Counted from the first letter of the stretch, positions 8,862 through 17,538 are shown. The stretch: 64,000 nucleotides of DNA from Ancylobacter sp. Lp-2 (GCF_020523795.1 NZ_JAJALI010000012.1:1-64000); one strand, 5' to 3'. Translations and numbers: made by a program. Notes: generated by a model from the sequence alone, not told the origin.

Positions 8862-10076
8862 TCAGCTGTTGGAAGGCCGGCGCGGACCGATATCGGCCTC
8901 GCTCGTCGGCAGAAGGGGCGACGTGAAGGCGGGCAGCAGCGCCGGGGAGAAGCCGGGGATCGGCAGCCCGGCGCCGGAGACCGGCGCGCTGTCGGCGCGG
9001 CGGGACGCCGCCGCGGGGGTGTCCGCCGCCGACAGGGTGAGCGCGGTGGCGAGTTCCTCCGGCGTGCAGATGCCGACGACATAGGACGGGGCGCCGCCGA
9101 TCACCGTGCCACGACGCGCATGCTTGTCGTGCAGCAGCGGCAGCAGGCTGGCGGTGGCGCTCTCGAGGCCGGCGCCGCCCTTGGCGTCGATGGCCATCAT
9201 GTCCTTCATGCACATCTTGCCGGGCTCGACGCACAGATTGAGGATGGCGTCGAACAGGGTGGGATCGACCTCGTTGAAGAAGGTCGCCGGCACCGCCTCG
9301 CTGGGCTTCTCAAGCTCCAGATAAGCCTGGCGGGTGAGCGATTCCGTGCTGCCCTTGGCCTCGCGGACCCAGGCGCCGAACTCCGAATCCGACATCGCCC
9401 GGAAGGCGAAGAACATCTTGGAGAAGCCGGCGCCACTGTAATTGGCCGAGAAGCCGCGCGACTCGACGCGCTGGTTGGCCACCGCGTGCAGCTGGGTCTT
9501 CATCGCCGGCATGGCGTAGATCATGCCCGCCAGCGTCGGCACGTAGAAGGCGTTCATCACCGTGGAGGAGGTGATCTGGAAATGGATCGGCCGGTCGACC
9601 GGCACCGCCAGCTCGTTGACGGTGGCGATGCCCTGCTCGGGATAGATGAACAGCCACTTCCAATCGAGCGCGACCACGTTCACCACCAGCGGCTTGTCCT
9701 CGGCGGCGACCACGGTGCGTGAGCCGATGCGGTCCAGCGGCCGGTAGGGATCGAGCAGATGCGTGCCCATCCAGGTCATCGCGCCGAGGCAGATGATGAT
9801 GAGCAGCGGCGCCGCCCAGATCACCAGTTCCAGCTGGGTGGAATGGTGCCACTCCGGCTCGTAGCGCGCCTCGGTGTTCGCCTGGCGATATTTCCAGGCG
9901 AAAAAGGCGGTCAGCGCCATCACCGGAATGATGATGAGCAGCATGAGGAGGACCGAAACCACCAGGAGGTCGCGCTGTTGCGCTGCGATATCACCGGTGG
10001 GAGCCAGCACCTCGAACTTGCAGCCACCAAGGGCGGCCAGCAGCGGGAGCAGGGCGAGGAGTCGGAGGCGGCGCAA
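8862..10076 (-). CDS. cyoA: Cytochrome bo3 ubiquinol oxidase subunit II (lipoprotein)
   Basis: A 404-residue subunit II. The lipoprotein signal ends in LLAALGGC, giving an acylated Cys19. Two membrane helices follow, then the periplasmic cupredoxin-like domain (DWKWLFIYPEQGIATVNELAVPV region) lacking CuA ligands, as expected for a quinol oxidase. It is longer than the E. coli protein by about 90 residues. The extra C-terminal part includes LCVEPGKMCMKDMM and a Pro/Ala-rich tail, a pattern I recall from alphaproteobacterial CyoA. First gene of the cyoABCD-surf1-regBA block. Confidence 0.95.
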   Translation of the reverse strand: MRRLRLLALLPLLAALGGCKFEVLAPTGDIAAQQRDLLVVSVLLMLLIIIPVMALTAFFAWKYRQANTEARYEPEWHHSTQLELVIWAAPLLIIICLGAMTWMGTHLLDPYRPLDRIGSRTVVAAEDKPLVVNVVALDWKWLFIYPEQGIATVNELAVPVDRPIHFQITSSTVMNAFYVPTLAGMIYAMPAMKTQLHAVANQRVESRGFSANYSGAGFSKMFFAFRAMSDSEFGAWVREAKGSTESLTRQAYLELEKPSEAVPATFFNEVDPTLFDAILNLCVEPGKMCMKDMMAIDAKGGAGLESATASLLPLLHDKHARRGTVIGGAPSYVVGICTPEELATALTLSAADTPAAASRRADSAPVSGAGLPIPGFSPALLPAFTSPLLPTSEADIGPRRPSNS

Positions 10077-10153
10077 TGGGAAACCTGCTATGGTTCTTGC
10101 CAGACTGGCGTTGCCAAACGCCGAACGGGTAGCTGCGGTGCAGCAAAGGAGCT

Positions 10154-10172
10154 ATTGGACAATTTGTCCAAT
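10154..10172. promoter_or_regulatory. Perfect 19-base palindrome between cyoA and the MFS gene
   Basis: ATTGGACAA and TTGTCCAAT flank one central T, a perfect two-fold symmetric site. It lies about 78 bases before the cyoA start and about 117 before the MFS start, in the only divergent intergenic space here. It is almost certainly a dimeric regulator's operator, but I do not recognise the regulator. It does not match the FNR (TTGAT-N4-ATCAA) or PdhR (TTGGT/ACCAA) patterns. Confidence 0.6.
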
Positions 10173-10251
10173 GCCGGCTTGCTGCATCGCACGCAATAAC
10201 GACGGCGTGTGCTCCGGCAAGCCTCGCGGCTCTGCCTTGCGCCTATGATAC

Positions 10252-10257
10252 TATAAT
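10252..10257 (+). promoter_or_regulatory. Candidate -10 element of the MFS transporter gene
   Basis: A perfect TATAAT hexamer lies 31 bases before the chosen ATG at 10289. No convincing -35 box sits at the right spacing, so this would be a weak or activated promoter. Confidence 0.4.
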
Positions 10258-10288
10258 CCTTGTCCTGTTCTGAATCTGAGTGAGAACG

Positions 10289-11620
10289 ATGGCGCTTCCC
10301 ACGTCGACCCTTGAACGCGACGCGCGGCAAATCCACGCCGACAGCCACCGGGACGGCGAGGTCGATCCCGGGGAAATCGCGGTCGGCGTGGTCATCGGCC
10401 GCGCCTCGGAATTCTTCGACTTCTTCGTCTACGCCATCGCCTCGGTGGTGGTGTTCCCGAAGCTGATCTTCCCGTTCGTCGATCCGCTGACCGGCACGCT
10501 CTACTCCTTCGCCATCTTCGCGCTCGCCTTCATCGCCCGCCCGTTCGGCACCGCGCTGTTCATGGCGGTCGACCGCCGCTACGGGCGCAGCGCCAAGCTG
10601 ACCGTCGCGCTGTTCCTATTGGGCACCTCGACCGTGGCCATCGCCTTCCTGCCCAGCTACGAGACGCTCGGCACGCTGGTGATCTGGCTGCTCGCCGCCT
10701 TCCGCATCGGCCAGGGCCTGGCCTGGGGCGGCACCTGGGACGGCCTCGCCCCGCTGCTCGCCATCAACGCGCCGGAGCAGCGCCGCGGCTTCTACGCCGC
10801 GCTGCCGCAGCTCGGCGCGCCCATCGGCCTCGTGGTCGCCAGCGCGCTGTTCGCCTATTTCCTCGGCAACCTCTCGGCCGAGGACTTCTTCAGCTGGGGC
10901 TGGCGCTACCCGTTCTTCGTCGCCTTCGCCATCAACGTGGTGGCGCTGTTCGCCCGCCTGCGCATGGCGGTGACGCCCGACTATGTCGAGCTGTTCAAGC
11001 GCGGCGACCTGCAGCCGGCCCGCGTCACCGACACGCTGCGCGCCGAGGGCAAGGGCATCCTGGTCGGCGCCTTCGCGCCGCTCGCCACCTTCGCCCTGTT
11101 CCACATGGTGACGGTGTTCCCGCTCTCCTGGGTGTTCCTGTTCACCAAGGAAGGCCCGACCCACTTCCTGATCATCGAGGCCATCGCCGCCATTTGCGGC
11201 CTGGTCGCGGTGTTCGTCTCCGGCATGATCGCCGACCGCATCGGCCGGCGTAACCTGCTCGGCGGCTCGGCGGCGGCGATCGCGGTGTTCTCCGGCTTCG
11301 CGCCGCAGCTGCTAAGCGGCGGCTTCGTCGGCGAATCGATCTTCATGATCCTCGCCTTCATCCTGCTCGGCATCTCGTTCGGCCAGTCCTCCGGCGTCGT
11401 CGCCTCCAACTTCGCGCCGAAGTACCGCTACACCGCCTCGGCGCTGACCAACGACTTCGCCTGGCTGTTCGGCGCCGGCTTCGCCCCGCTCGCGGCGCTC
11501 CTGCTCGCCTCGAATTTCGGCCTGCTCGCCGCCGGCGCCTATCTCTTGTCCGGCGCGATCTGCACCCTGCTGGCGCTGCGCTTCAACAAGCGCATCGAAA
11601 TGGCCACCTCGGGCGACTGA
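10289..11620 (+). CDS. Major facilitator superfamily transporter (MHS-like)
   Basis: Integral membrane protein of 443 residues with about 12 hydrophobic segments, divergent from cyoA. The ATG at 10289 is preferred over a GTG at 10280 because AGTGAG precedes it at useful spacing. Residues around ASEFFDFFVYAIASVVVFPKL resemble the first helix of the metabolite:H+ symporter group (ProP, ShiA, KgtP). The loop FMAVDRRYGRSAKL is an MFS loop 2-3 motif (D-R-x-G-R). The substrate cannot be told from sequence; an organic acid or zwitterion symporter is the best guess. A strong terminator follows. Confidence 0.85.
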   Translation: MALPTSTLERDARQIHADSHRDGEVDPGEIAVGVVIGRASEFFDFFVYAIASVVVFPKLIFPFVDPLTGTLYSFAIFALAFIARPFGTALFMAVDRRYGRSAKLTVALFLLGTSTVAIAFLPSYETLGTLVIWLLAAFRIGQGLAWGGTWDGLAPLLAINAPEQRRGFYAALPQLGAPIGLVVASALFAYFLGNLSAEDFFSWGWRYPFFVAFAINVVALFARLRMAVTPDYVELFKRGDLQPARVTDTLRAEGKGILVGAFAPLATFALFHMVTVFPLSWVFLFTKEGPTHFLIIEAIAAICGLVAVFVSGMIADRIGRRNLLGGSAAAIAVFSGFAPQLLSGGFVGESIFMILAFILLGISFGQSSGVVASNFAPKYRYTASALTNDFAWLFGAGFAPLAALLLASNFGLLAAGAYLLSGAICTLLALRFNKRIEMATSGD

Positions 11621-11664
11621 CCGGGGCTTCGGCCGAAAGGCCGACGACCGGGACACGACATCAT

Positions 11665-11696
11665 GGCCGGCCGCGATCCGTCGCGGCCGGCCTTTT
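11665..11696. terminator. Rho-independent terminator between convergent genes
   Basis: A perfect 12-base-pair stem (GGCCGGCCGCGA with TCGCGGCCGGCC) around a TCCG loop, followed by TTTT. It closes the MFS gene and could also serve the phosphotransferase gene on the opposite strand. Confidence 0.85.
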
Positions 11697-11699
11697 CGT

Positions 11700-12629
11700 T
11701 CAGCCGCCCGCCATCGCGTCGAGCTCGGCGACGGCGGCGGCGAGGCGGGACAGGTTCTCGGCGGTATAGGCGCGATAGTCGAACGCGATCGCCGAGTGCT
11801 GCTCCGACACCATGCTCCACAGCGCCTCGCGCAGCAGCGAGGCCACCAGCATCGCCTGCAGCCTGAGGCGCAGCGCGTCGTCCGGCGCGCGGTCGTAATA
11901 GATCTCCAGCATCGTCTCGCGCTGGGCGGCGTCGAAGCCATTGTTGGAGGCGAGGCCGCCGAGGTCGAACAGCGGCGTGTTGAAGCCACCATAGTCCCAG
12001 TCGATCAGCCACAGCCGCCTTCCGTCGTCGATGAAATTGGCCGGCAGCAGGTCGTTATGGCCGAAGACGATCTCGCTCGGCCCGACCAGCGCCTCCACCC
12101 GCTCGGCCAGCGCGGCATAGGCCGGCAGCTCGGCGGCGAGCCGGTGGCCGCCGTCGCGCAGCACGTGCAGATAGGAGCGCAGCACGTGGAAGGTCCAGAA
12201 GGCCAGCGCCGGGCCGCGCAGCTGCCGCGTCACCTCGACATGCGCCCGCCGCACCAGCTCGACCACGCGCGGCAGGTTGTCCCGCACATCCGCCTCGCCA
12301 TAGGTGCGCCCGTCGATGAAATCGATGACGAACAGGCCGGGCTCGCTGTGGCGCAGCGCCGGCGAGATGCCGGCCGCCTCCGCCGCCCGCGCCGCAGTGA
12401 GCTCGTTGAAGCGCATGATATTGTGCAAGGGGATGTCGTCGCCGAGCCGCACCACATATTTCCGCCCGGCATCCTCCACCACGAAATTGGTGTTGGTGAT
12501 GCCACCGTCGAGCGGGCGCGGATCGACGGCGCCCTGCCAGAAGGCGAGCGCGCGGATCCGGTCGGCGGCGGAAGGCGGGATGGGCGCGGAAGACGGAGTC
12601 GGGGCAGACGGAGTCGGAGCAGACGACAT
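11700..12629 (-). CDS. Choline/aminoglycoside-kinase-like phosphotransferase
   Basis: A 309-residue protein-kinase-fold small-molecule phosphotransferase. The ATG at 12629 follows a GAGAGG ribosome site; an upstream ATG at 12689 would add unlikely sequence. The N-terminal 20 residues are a Ser/Pro-rich repeat. The nucleotide-loop region is DGGITNTNFVV (41-51), the catalytic loop is GHNDLLPANF with D193 and N198, and the metal-binding aspartate is D210 in IDWDYGG. This combination is closest to choline/ethanolamine kinases (LicA-like). It lies 69 bases downstream of the DMGDH-like gene on the same strand, so the two are probably co-transcribed. The substrate is unknown; a methylated amino alcohol would fit the context. 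Confidence 0.8.
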   Translation of the reverse strand: MSSAPTPSAPTPSSAPIPPSAADRIRALAFWQGAVDPRPLDGGITNTNFVVEDAGRKYVVRLGDDIPLHNIMRFNELTAARAAEAAGISPALRHSEPGLFVIDFIDGRTYGEADVRDNLPRVVELVRRAHVEVTRQLRGPALAFWTFHVLRSYLHVLRDGGHRLAAELPAYAALAERVEALVGPSEIVFGHNDLLPANFIDDGRRLWLIDWDYGGFNTPLFDLGGLASNNGFDAAQRETMLEIYYDRAPDDALRLRLQAMLVASLLREALWSMVSEQHSAIAFDYRAYTAENLSRLAAAVAELDAMAGG

Positions 12630-12698
12630 GGCACGGCCTCTCGGTCCGGTGAACGCTCGGCAATCCCCGCGCCCGCAGGCAACGGGCATGCCGGATCG

Positions 12699-15149
12699 TC
12701 AGGCGAAGATCCGCTCATTGCCGGGATCGTAGAGCGGGCCGAGATGGATCGTCGCCGGCACGCGCTGCATCGCGACCTCCAGCTCATAGGAGCCGCCGAG
12801 CAGGAAGGCGTCGTCGAGCCCGCCCTCGGCGCGGCGCACATAGCCGTAGCCGATCGGCAGGCCCAGCGTGTGACCGAAGCCGGCGGAGGACAGCCAGCCC
12901 ATGCGCTCACCGTCGCGGTAGATGGTCTCGCGGCCCAGCAGCACGATGTCGGGATCGGCGACGGTGAAGCCGGCGAGGCGCTTCTTCAAGGGGCGGTTCG
13001 CCTGCGCCTCCAGCACCTCGCGGCCGATGAAGGGCAGCGGCGCGCCAAGCTTCACCGCCCAGCCGAGCCCGGCCTCGAACGGCGTGTGGTCCGGCCCGAC
13101 ATCCGAACCCGACGCCCAATAGGCCTTCTCCAGCCGCAGCGTCTCCAGCGCGCGATAGCCGACATTGGCGATGGCGAATGCCGCCCCCGCCGCCATCAGC
13201 GCATCATAGACGGTGACGGCGAACTCGGTCGGCAAATGCAGTTCGTAGCCGAGCTCGCCGGCATAGGTGAGCCGCAGTGCCCGCACCGGCGCGCCGGCAA
13301 GCCGGATGTCGCGCAGGCGGGCATAGGGGAAGGCCGCGTTGGAGACGTCGTCGCGGGTGAGCTTGCCCAGCAGCGCCCGCGCCTGCGGCCCGATCAGCGT
13401 GAGCACCGCATAGGCCGAGGTGATGTCGATCAGATGGGCGTCGAGGCCCGCCGGGAGATGGCGGCGGATCCAGTCGAAATCATGGGTGGCCGCGCCGGTG
13501 CCGGAGACGATGTAATAGGAGGTCGGCGAAAGCCGGGCGACCGTCACGTCGCACTCGATGCCGCCGCGCAGGTTCAGCATCGGCGCGTAGGTGACGCTGC
13601 CCACCGGCCCGGCGACATCCGCTGCGCTGACCGCCGACAGCGCCGCCTCGGCATCGCGGCCGATCAGCAGGAACTTGGCGAAGGAGCTCTGGTCGATGAG
13701 GCCGAGCCCGGTGCGCGCCGTCTGGTGCTCGCGCGCCACCGCGCCGGTCCAGTTGGGCCGCCCGAACGTGTAGCGGTCGCGCGCCTCCTCGCCTTGCGCG
13801 GCGAACCAGTTCGGCCGCTCCCAGCCGAGCTTCTCGCCGAACACCGCCCCCTGCGCCTTCAGCCGGTCATAGAGCGGCGAGCGGCGCAGCGGCCGGCCGC
13901 TCGCATGCTCCTCATGCGGCCAGGCGATGGTGTAGTGCTTGCCATAGGCCTCCAGCGTGCGCGCCCGCACCCAGGCGACGTCCTGGTGATTGCGGCCGAA
14001 GCGGAGGATATCGACCGGCGCCAGATCGTAGGGCGGGTGGCCGTCGCCGGCGATCCATTCCGCCAGCGCCTTGCCCGCGCCGCCGCCCGAGGCGATGCCG
14101 AAGGCGTTGAAGCCGGCGCCGACATAGAAGCCGGTCAGCTCCGGCGCCTGGCCGAGAATGAAGTTGCCGTCCGGGGTGAAGCTCTCCGGCCCGTTGATCA
14201 ACTCCTTGACGCCGGCGGTCTGGAGCGCCGGCACCCGGCCGAGCGCCAGCTCCATGATCGGCTCGAAATGGTCGAAATTCGATGGCAGCAGCTGGAAATT
14301 GAAGCCGTCGGGAATGCCCTCCTCCGCCCAGGGGATCGGGTTGGGCTCGTAGCCGCCCATGACGAGGCCGCCGACCTCTTCCTTGTAGTAGGTCAGCCGG
14401 TCGGGATCGCGCAGCGTCGGCAGGTCCGGGGTCACGCCGTCGATGCGCTCGGTGATCATGTACTGGTGCTGCACCGAGACCAGCGGCACGTTCACCCCCG
14501 CCATGGCGCCGACCTCGCGCGCCCATTGCCCGGCGCAGTTCACCACGATCTCGCAGGCGATCGGGCCGCGCGAGGTCTCCACGCTGGTGACGCGGCCGTT
14601 CTCGATCCTGAAGCCGGTGACCAGCGTGTCCTCGAAGATCGAGACGCCGTTCATCCGCGCGCCCTTGGCGAGCGAGGCGGTGATGTCGGAGGGGCTGGCC
14701 TGGCCGTCGGTCGGCAGGAAGGCGGCGCCGACCAGATCGGAGACGTCCATCAGCGGCCACAGGCGCTGCGCCTCGCTCGGGGTCAGCAATTGCATGTCGA
14801 GGCCGAAGGAGCGCGCGGTGGTGGCCTGGCGCTTCACCTCGGTCCAGCGCTCGGCGTTGCAGGCGAGGCGCAGGCCGCCATTCATCTTCCAGCCGGTGGC
14901 GAGGCCGGTCTCTTCCTCCAGCGTGCGGTAGAGCTTGACCGATTCACCGAGCAGCTGGGTGATGCCGGCATTGGAGCGCAGCTGGCCGACGAGCCCGGCG
15001 GCGTGGAAGGTCGAGCCGGAGGTGAGCTTGTGCTTCTCGATCAGCACCGTGTCGCGCAGGCCGAGCTTGCCGAGATGATAGGCGGTGGAGGTACCGATGA
15101 TGCCGCCGCCGATGATGACGATCCGGGCCTGGGTCGGAAAGGCGGACAT
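12699..15149 (-). CDS. Dimethylglycine/sarcosine dehydrogenase-like flavoprotein with GcvT domain
   Basis: An 816-residue fusion. The N-terminal FAD-binding DAO domain begins with IIGGGIIGTSTAYHLGKLG (residues 12-30), and SGSTFHAAGLVGQL follows as in DMGDH, where a nearby histidine can bind FAD covalently. The C-terminal half (from about residue 425) is an aminomethyltransferase (GcvT) domain that in this family hands the methyl-derived carbon to tetrahydrofolate. The reaction expected is oxidative N-demethylation of an N-methylated amino acid. The substrate (dimethylglycine, sarcosine or other) is not fixed by the sequence. It is followed by a kinase-like gene and preceded by a DeoR-type regulator on the same strand. 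Confidence 0.88.
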   Translation of the reverse strand: MSAFPTQARIVIIGGGIIGTSTAYHLGKLGLRDTVLIEKHKLTSGSTFHAAGLVGQLRSNAGITQLLGESVKLYRTLEEETGLATGWKMNGGLRLACNAERWTEVKRQATTARSFGLDMQLLTPSEAQRLWPLMDVSDLVGAAFLPTDGQASPSDITASLAKGARMNGVSIFEDTLVTGFRIENGRVTSVETSRGPIACEIVVNCAGQWAREVGAMAGVNVPLVSVQHQYMITERIDGVTPDLPTLRDPDRLTYYKEEVGGLVMGGYEPNPIPWAEEGIPDGFNFQLLPSNFDHFEPIMELALGRVPALQTAGVKELINGPESFTPDGNFILGQAPELTGFYVGAGFNAFGIASGGGAGKALAEWIAGDGHPPYDLAPVDILRFGRNHQDVAWVRARTLEAYGKHYTIAWPHEEHASGRPLRRSPLYDRLKAQGAVFGEKLGWERPNWFAAQGEEARDRYTFGRPNWTGAVAREHQTARTGLGLIDQSSFAKFLLIGRDAEAALSAVSAADVAGPVGSVTYAPMLNLRGGIECDVTVARLSPTSYYIVSGTGAATHDFDWIRRHLPAGLDAHLIDITSAYAVLTLIGPQARALLGKLTRDDVSNAAFPYARLRDIRLAGAPVRALRLTYAGELGYELHLPTEFAVTVYDALMAAGAAFAIANVGYRALETLRLEKAYWASGSDVGPDHTPFEAGLGWAVKLGAPLPFIGREVLEAQANRPLKKRLAGFTVADPDIVLLGRETIYRDGERMGWLSSAGFGHTLGLPIGYGYVRRAEGGLDDAFLLGGSYELEVAMQRVPATIHLGPLYDPGNERIFA

Positions 15150-15235
15150 GCGCGGCTCCTGGCAAGGGGGCGTGACGAGGCGTGAGGGGCTTTTCCCGAG
15201 CGTCGGCCACGCCCGGCCGGCATGTCAACGACATT

Positions 15236-15260
15236 CCACGATAAGCAACATTTTTCGTGG
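15236..15260. promoter_or_regulatory. Inverted repeat between the DeoR and DMGDH-like genes
   Basis: CCACGA (15236-15241) and TCGTGG (15255-15260) flank a 13-base AT-rich spacer, directly after the DeoR stop and about 85 bases before the DMGDH-like start. No run of T follows, so an operator is more likely than a terminator. A related TTCCACACAATGCCAC stretch lies upstream of the DeoR gene near 16080-16100. Confidence 0.35.
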
Positions 15261-16031
15261 CTATTTGTGCCTCTGCGAGGGATAGATCATCCGTACCTCG
15301 GCCGCCGCGCACTGGGCGGAGAAGGCGGCGGGCGGTGGGCCGTCGCTCACCACCGCGTCGACCGCCGCCAGCGGGCACACCTTCACCGACGCCTCGCGGC
15401 CGAATTTCGAGCGGTCGGCGATGACCCAGGTCTGCTCGGCCTGCTGCATGGCGGCGCGGGAGAACTCCGCCTCGAACAAATGGAAGTCGGCGAGCTCGCC
15501 GGCGCCGGTGATCGCTCCCACCGAGAGCAGCGCGTAGCGGACCTTGAACTGGCTGATGAAGGCGATGGCGGAAGCGCCGAACGCCGCCGCGTCCTCGCCG
15601 CCCAGTTCGCCGCCGGCCATGAACACCCGGTTGCCGTTGCGCGAGGCGAGGCGATAGGCGATCTGCGCCGAATGGGTGACGATGGTCAGCCGCGAGCGGC
15701 TGGCCAGCGCGTCGGCGACATAGGCCGAGGTGGTGCCGTTGTCGAGGAACAGGCTATCGCCGTCCTCGACGAGGTCACGCACCAGCGTCGCGATGGTCCA
15801 TTTGGCGTCCTTGTTCACCTGCATGCGGCGCTGGAACGGCGGTTCCTCGGCATGATCCGGCACCATGATGCCGCCGTGGAAACGCAACAGCGCCCCCTCC
15901 TCGATCAACGGCTGGACGTTACGCCGGATCGTCTCCGTCGACACGGCGAGGCGGGCGGCGAGCTCGGTGATCGAGCAGGAGCCGCTGGCGCGCACCGCCT
16001 GAAGAATGTCGCTGCGGCGCTTGATCGACAT
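15261..16031 (-). CDS. DeoR/GlpR-family transcriptional regulator
   Basis: A 256-residue regulator. The start MSIKRRSDIL (ATG at 16031) matches the DeoR family N-terminus. The winged helix includes SITELAARLAVSTETIRRNVQPL (residues 19-41), and the C-terminal DeoRC sensor domain contains DSLFLDNGTTS, the sugar-phosphate-binding loop. DeoR regulators usually respond to a phosphorylated sugar or polyol. Here the gene sits between a DMGDH-like/kinase pair (same strand, downstream) and a divergent GcvT-like gene, so it is a candidate regulator of either or both. Confidence 0.88.
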   Translation of the reverse strand: MSIKRRSDILQAVRASGSCSITELAARLAVSTETIRRNVQPLIEEGALLRFHGGIMVPDHAEEPPFQRRMQVNKDAKWTIATLVRDLVEDGDSLFLDNGTTSAYVADALASRSRLTIVTHSAQIAYRLASRNGNRVFMAGGELGGEDAAAFGASAIAFISQFKVRYALLSVGAITGAGELADFHLFEAEFSRAAMQQAEQTWVIADRSKFGREASVKVCPLAAVDAVVSDGPPPAAFSAQCAAAEVRMIYPSQRHK

Positions 16032-16374
16032 GGGGACCCTCCTGCCAGCCGTGTCCGGCAGGGACACGCCAAGTATACGCATTTCCACACAATGCCACAT
16101 AATCGCGCCGGAATGTGAAGCAGCGAGGCTTCGTGCCGACGGAAATCCACGCCCGACGACGGCGGGACCGGGGCGCCTCGCCGCGCGGGTTCTTCATGGC
16201 GAGAAAACCTGTTTCCTTGAGAGAAATTTCATTGACAGCGACCGGCACGGGTGCAAGCATCCTCATGTTGAGTGCCCGCCGCGTGGCAGAGAAGCGCCGC
16301 GTCGCCGCCTGATCATTCCAGTGCCAATTCAGTCTTTCCGACGCAGACCTCGCATGACGAAGGTTTCCTAAGAC
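16032..16374. other. Divergent intergenic region, DeoR gene / GcvT-like gene
   Basis: 343 bases without a credible gene. It contains the methylamine-type motif at 16212-16229 and a TTGACA hexamer at 16232-16237 that could be the -35 of the GcvT-like gene, although a good -10 at the right distance is not clear. TTCCACACAATGCCAC near the DeoR start may be that regulator's own site. Confidence 0.6.
16212..16229 (+). promoter_or_regulatory. Candidate operator, TTTCC-TGAGAG motif, copy 1
   Basis: TTTCCTTGAGAGAAATTT, directly upstream of a TTGACA -35-like hexamer and about 145 bases before the GcvT-like start. A near-identical copy lies upstream of tmm, and a looser one upstream of tmoX. Repetition in front of separate units of the same pathway suggests a common regulator, plausibly the XRE-cupin protein encoded at 24.4 kb. 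Confidence 0.55.
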
Positions 16375-17502
16375 ATGAACGCTGCATTTCCTCGTAATTC
16401 CATTCTGAACGAACGGCATATCGCGCTCGGAACCAAGTTCGAGTCCTCGTGGAACGGCATGCCGCTGCCGCAATTCTATGCAACCGATCCTTATGACGAG
16501 GTCGCGACGGTGCGCTCGCGCGCCGGGCTGATCGACGTCTCCTCGCTCAACCTGGTCAATGTGACCGGGCCGGACGCCGTCGCGCTGCTCGACGCGGTGC
16601 TCACCTCCGACATCGGCAAGATGAAGCCGGGCCAGTCGGCGATCAGCAACATCGTCGACGACGGCGGCTCGCTGATCGACGACGTGCTGGTCTATCGCAA
16701 CGGCACCGACGATTTCCGCCTGTCGCACGGCTCCGGCAAGCTGGAGGACGTGCTGGCCGCCTTCGCGGGCGGGCGCGACGTCAGCGTCGCCAATGACGGC
16801 GACACCCATGTGCTGTCGCTGCAGGGGCCGCTGGCGCTGGACATCCTGACGCCGCACGCCTCCATCGACCTGTCGACGCTGAAATATTTCGAGCACGCGC
16901 CGGCCGAGCTGTTCGGCCGCAAGGTGACGCTGGCGCGCGGCGGCTATTCCGCCGAGCGCGGCTACGAGGTGTTTTCCACCGCCGCCGACACCGTGTTCCT
17001 GTGGGACGCCATCCTCGAGGCCGGCAAGCCGTTCGGCGCCATGCCAGTGTCGTGGCAGAGCCTCGACATCGTGCGCGTCGAGGGCGCGCTGCTGTTCTTC
17101 CCCTATGACATGCCGAAGGGCGACGAGACGCCGTGGGAAGTCGGCGCCGACTGGACGGTTGACCTCGACAAGCCGGCCTTCCGCGGCAAGGAAGCGCTGA
17201 TCCGCCGCAAAAGCGAGGCGCGCGTGGTCCAGCGCGGCATGGAGATCGACCATCACGAGCAGATCGAGCCCGGCGCCCGGCTGATCAAGGACGGCGTCGA
17301 CGTCGGTTCGCTCAACTCGTCGATCTACAGCCGGCACCTGATGCGCTCCATCGCGCTGGTGCATGTGCGGCCGGATCTCGGTGCCTTCGGTACCGAGTTC
17401 GAGGTGGTCGGCCCACAGGGCACGTTTACCGGCCGTCTGGTCAAGACACCGTTCTACGATCCGCTGCGGCTGCGCACCCATCCGCTGGAGGAGCGGGGCT
17501 GA
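16375..17502 (+). CDS. Free-standing GcvT-type aminomethyltransferase family protein
   Basis: A 375-residue single-domain tetrahydrofolate-dependent GcvT/DmdA-family protein. Landmarks are the N-terminal RSRAGLIDVSSLNLVNVTGPDA, the folate-site region DDGGSLIDDVLVYR, HVLSLQGPLALDIL and the C-terminal KTPFYDPLRL. It probably removes a methyl or methylene group from a methylated amine and passes it to tetrahydrofolate. No oxidase domain is attached. It shares an upstream motif with tmm and is followed by a strong terminator, so it is a single-gene unit. It lacks convincing similarity to what I recall of DMSP demethylase (DmdA), so the substrate is left open. Confidence 0.8.
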   Translation: MNAAFPRNSILNERHIALGTKFESSWNGMPLPQFYATDPYDEVATVRSRAGLIDVSSLNLVNVTGPDAVALLDAVLTSDIGKMKPGQSAISNIVDDGGSLIDDVLVYRNGTDDFRLSHGSGKLEDVLAAFAGGRDVSVANDGDTHVLSLQGPLALDILTPHASIDLSTLKYFEHAPAELFGRKVTLARGGYSAERGYEVFSTAADTVFLWDAILEAGKPFGAMPVSWQSLDIVRVEGALLFFPYDMPKGDETPWEVGADWTVDLDKPAFRGKEALIRRKSEARVVQRGMEIDHHEQIEPGARLIKDGVDVGSLNSSIYSRHLMRSIALVHVRPDLGAFGTEFEVVGPQGTFTGRLVKTPFYDPLRLRTHPLEERG

Positions 17503-17538
17503 GGCCCCTCCCCTGCCCGGCGCCAACGACGACAACGA

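Noticed and set aside
6939..9722. A 927-codon plus-strand open frame opposite cyoB and cyoA
   Set aside because: Antisense shadow rich in His, Arg and Gly with no domain; cyoB and cyoA are unmistakable on the other strand.
11796..15185. A 1129-codon plus-strand open frame opposite the phosphotransferase and DMGDH-like genes
   Set aside because: Spans two real minus-strand genes and their spacer; composition is that of an antisense frame.
16375..17502. DMSP demethylase (DmdA) as identity of the free GcvT-type protein
   Set aside because: Length fits, but the sequence segments I remember from DmdA are not recognisable and the surroundings are methylated-amine genes; kept as an open GcvT-family call.
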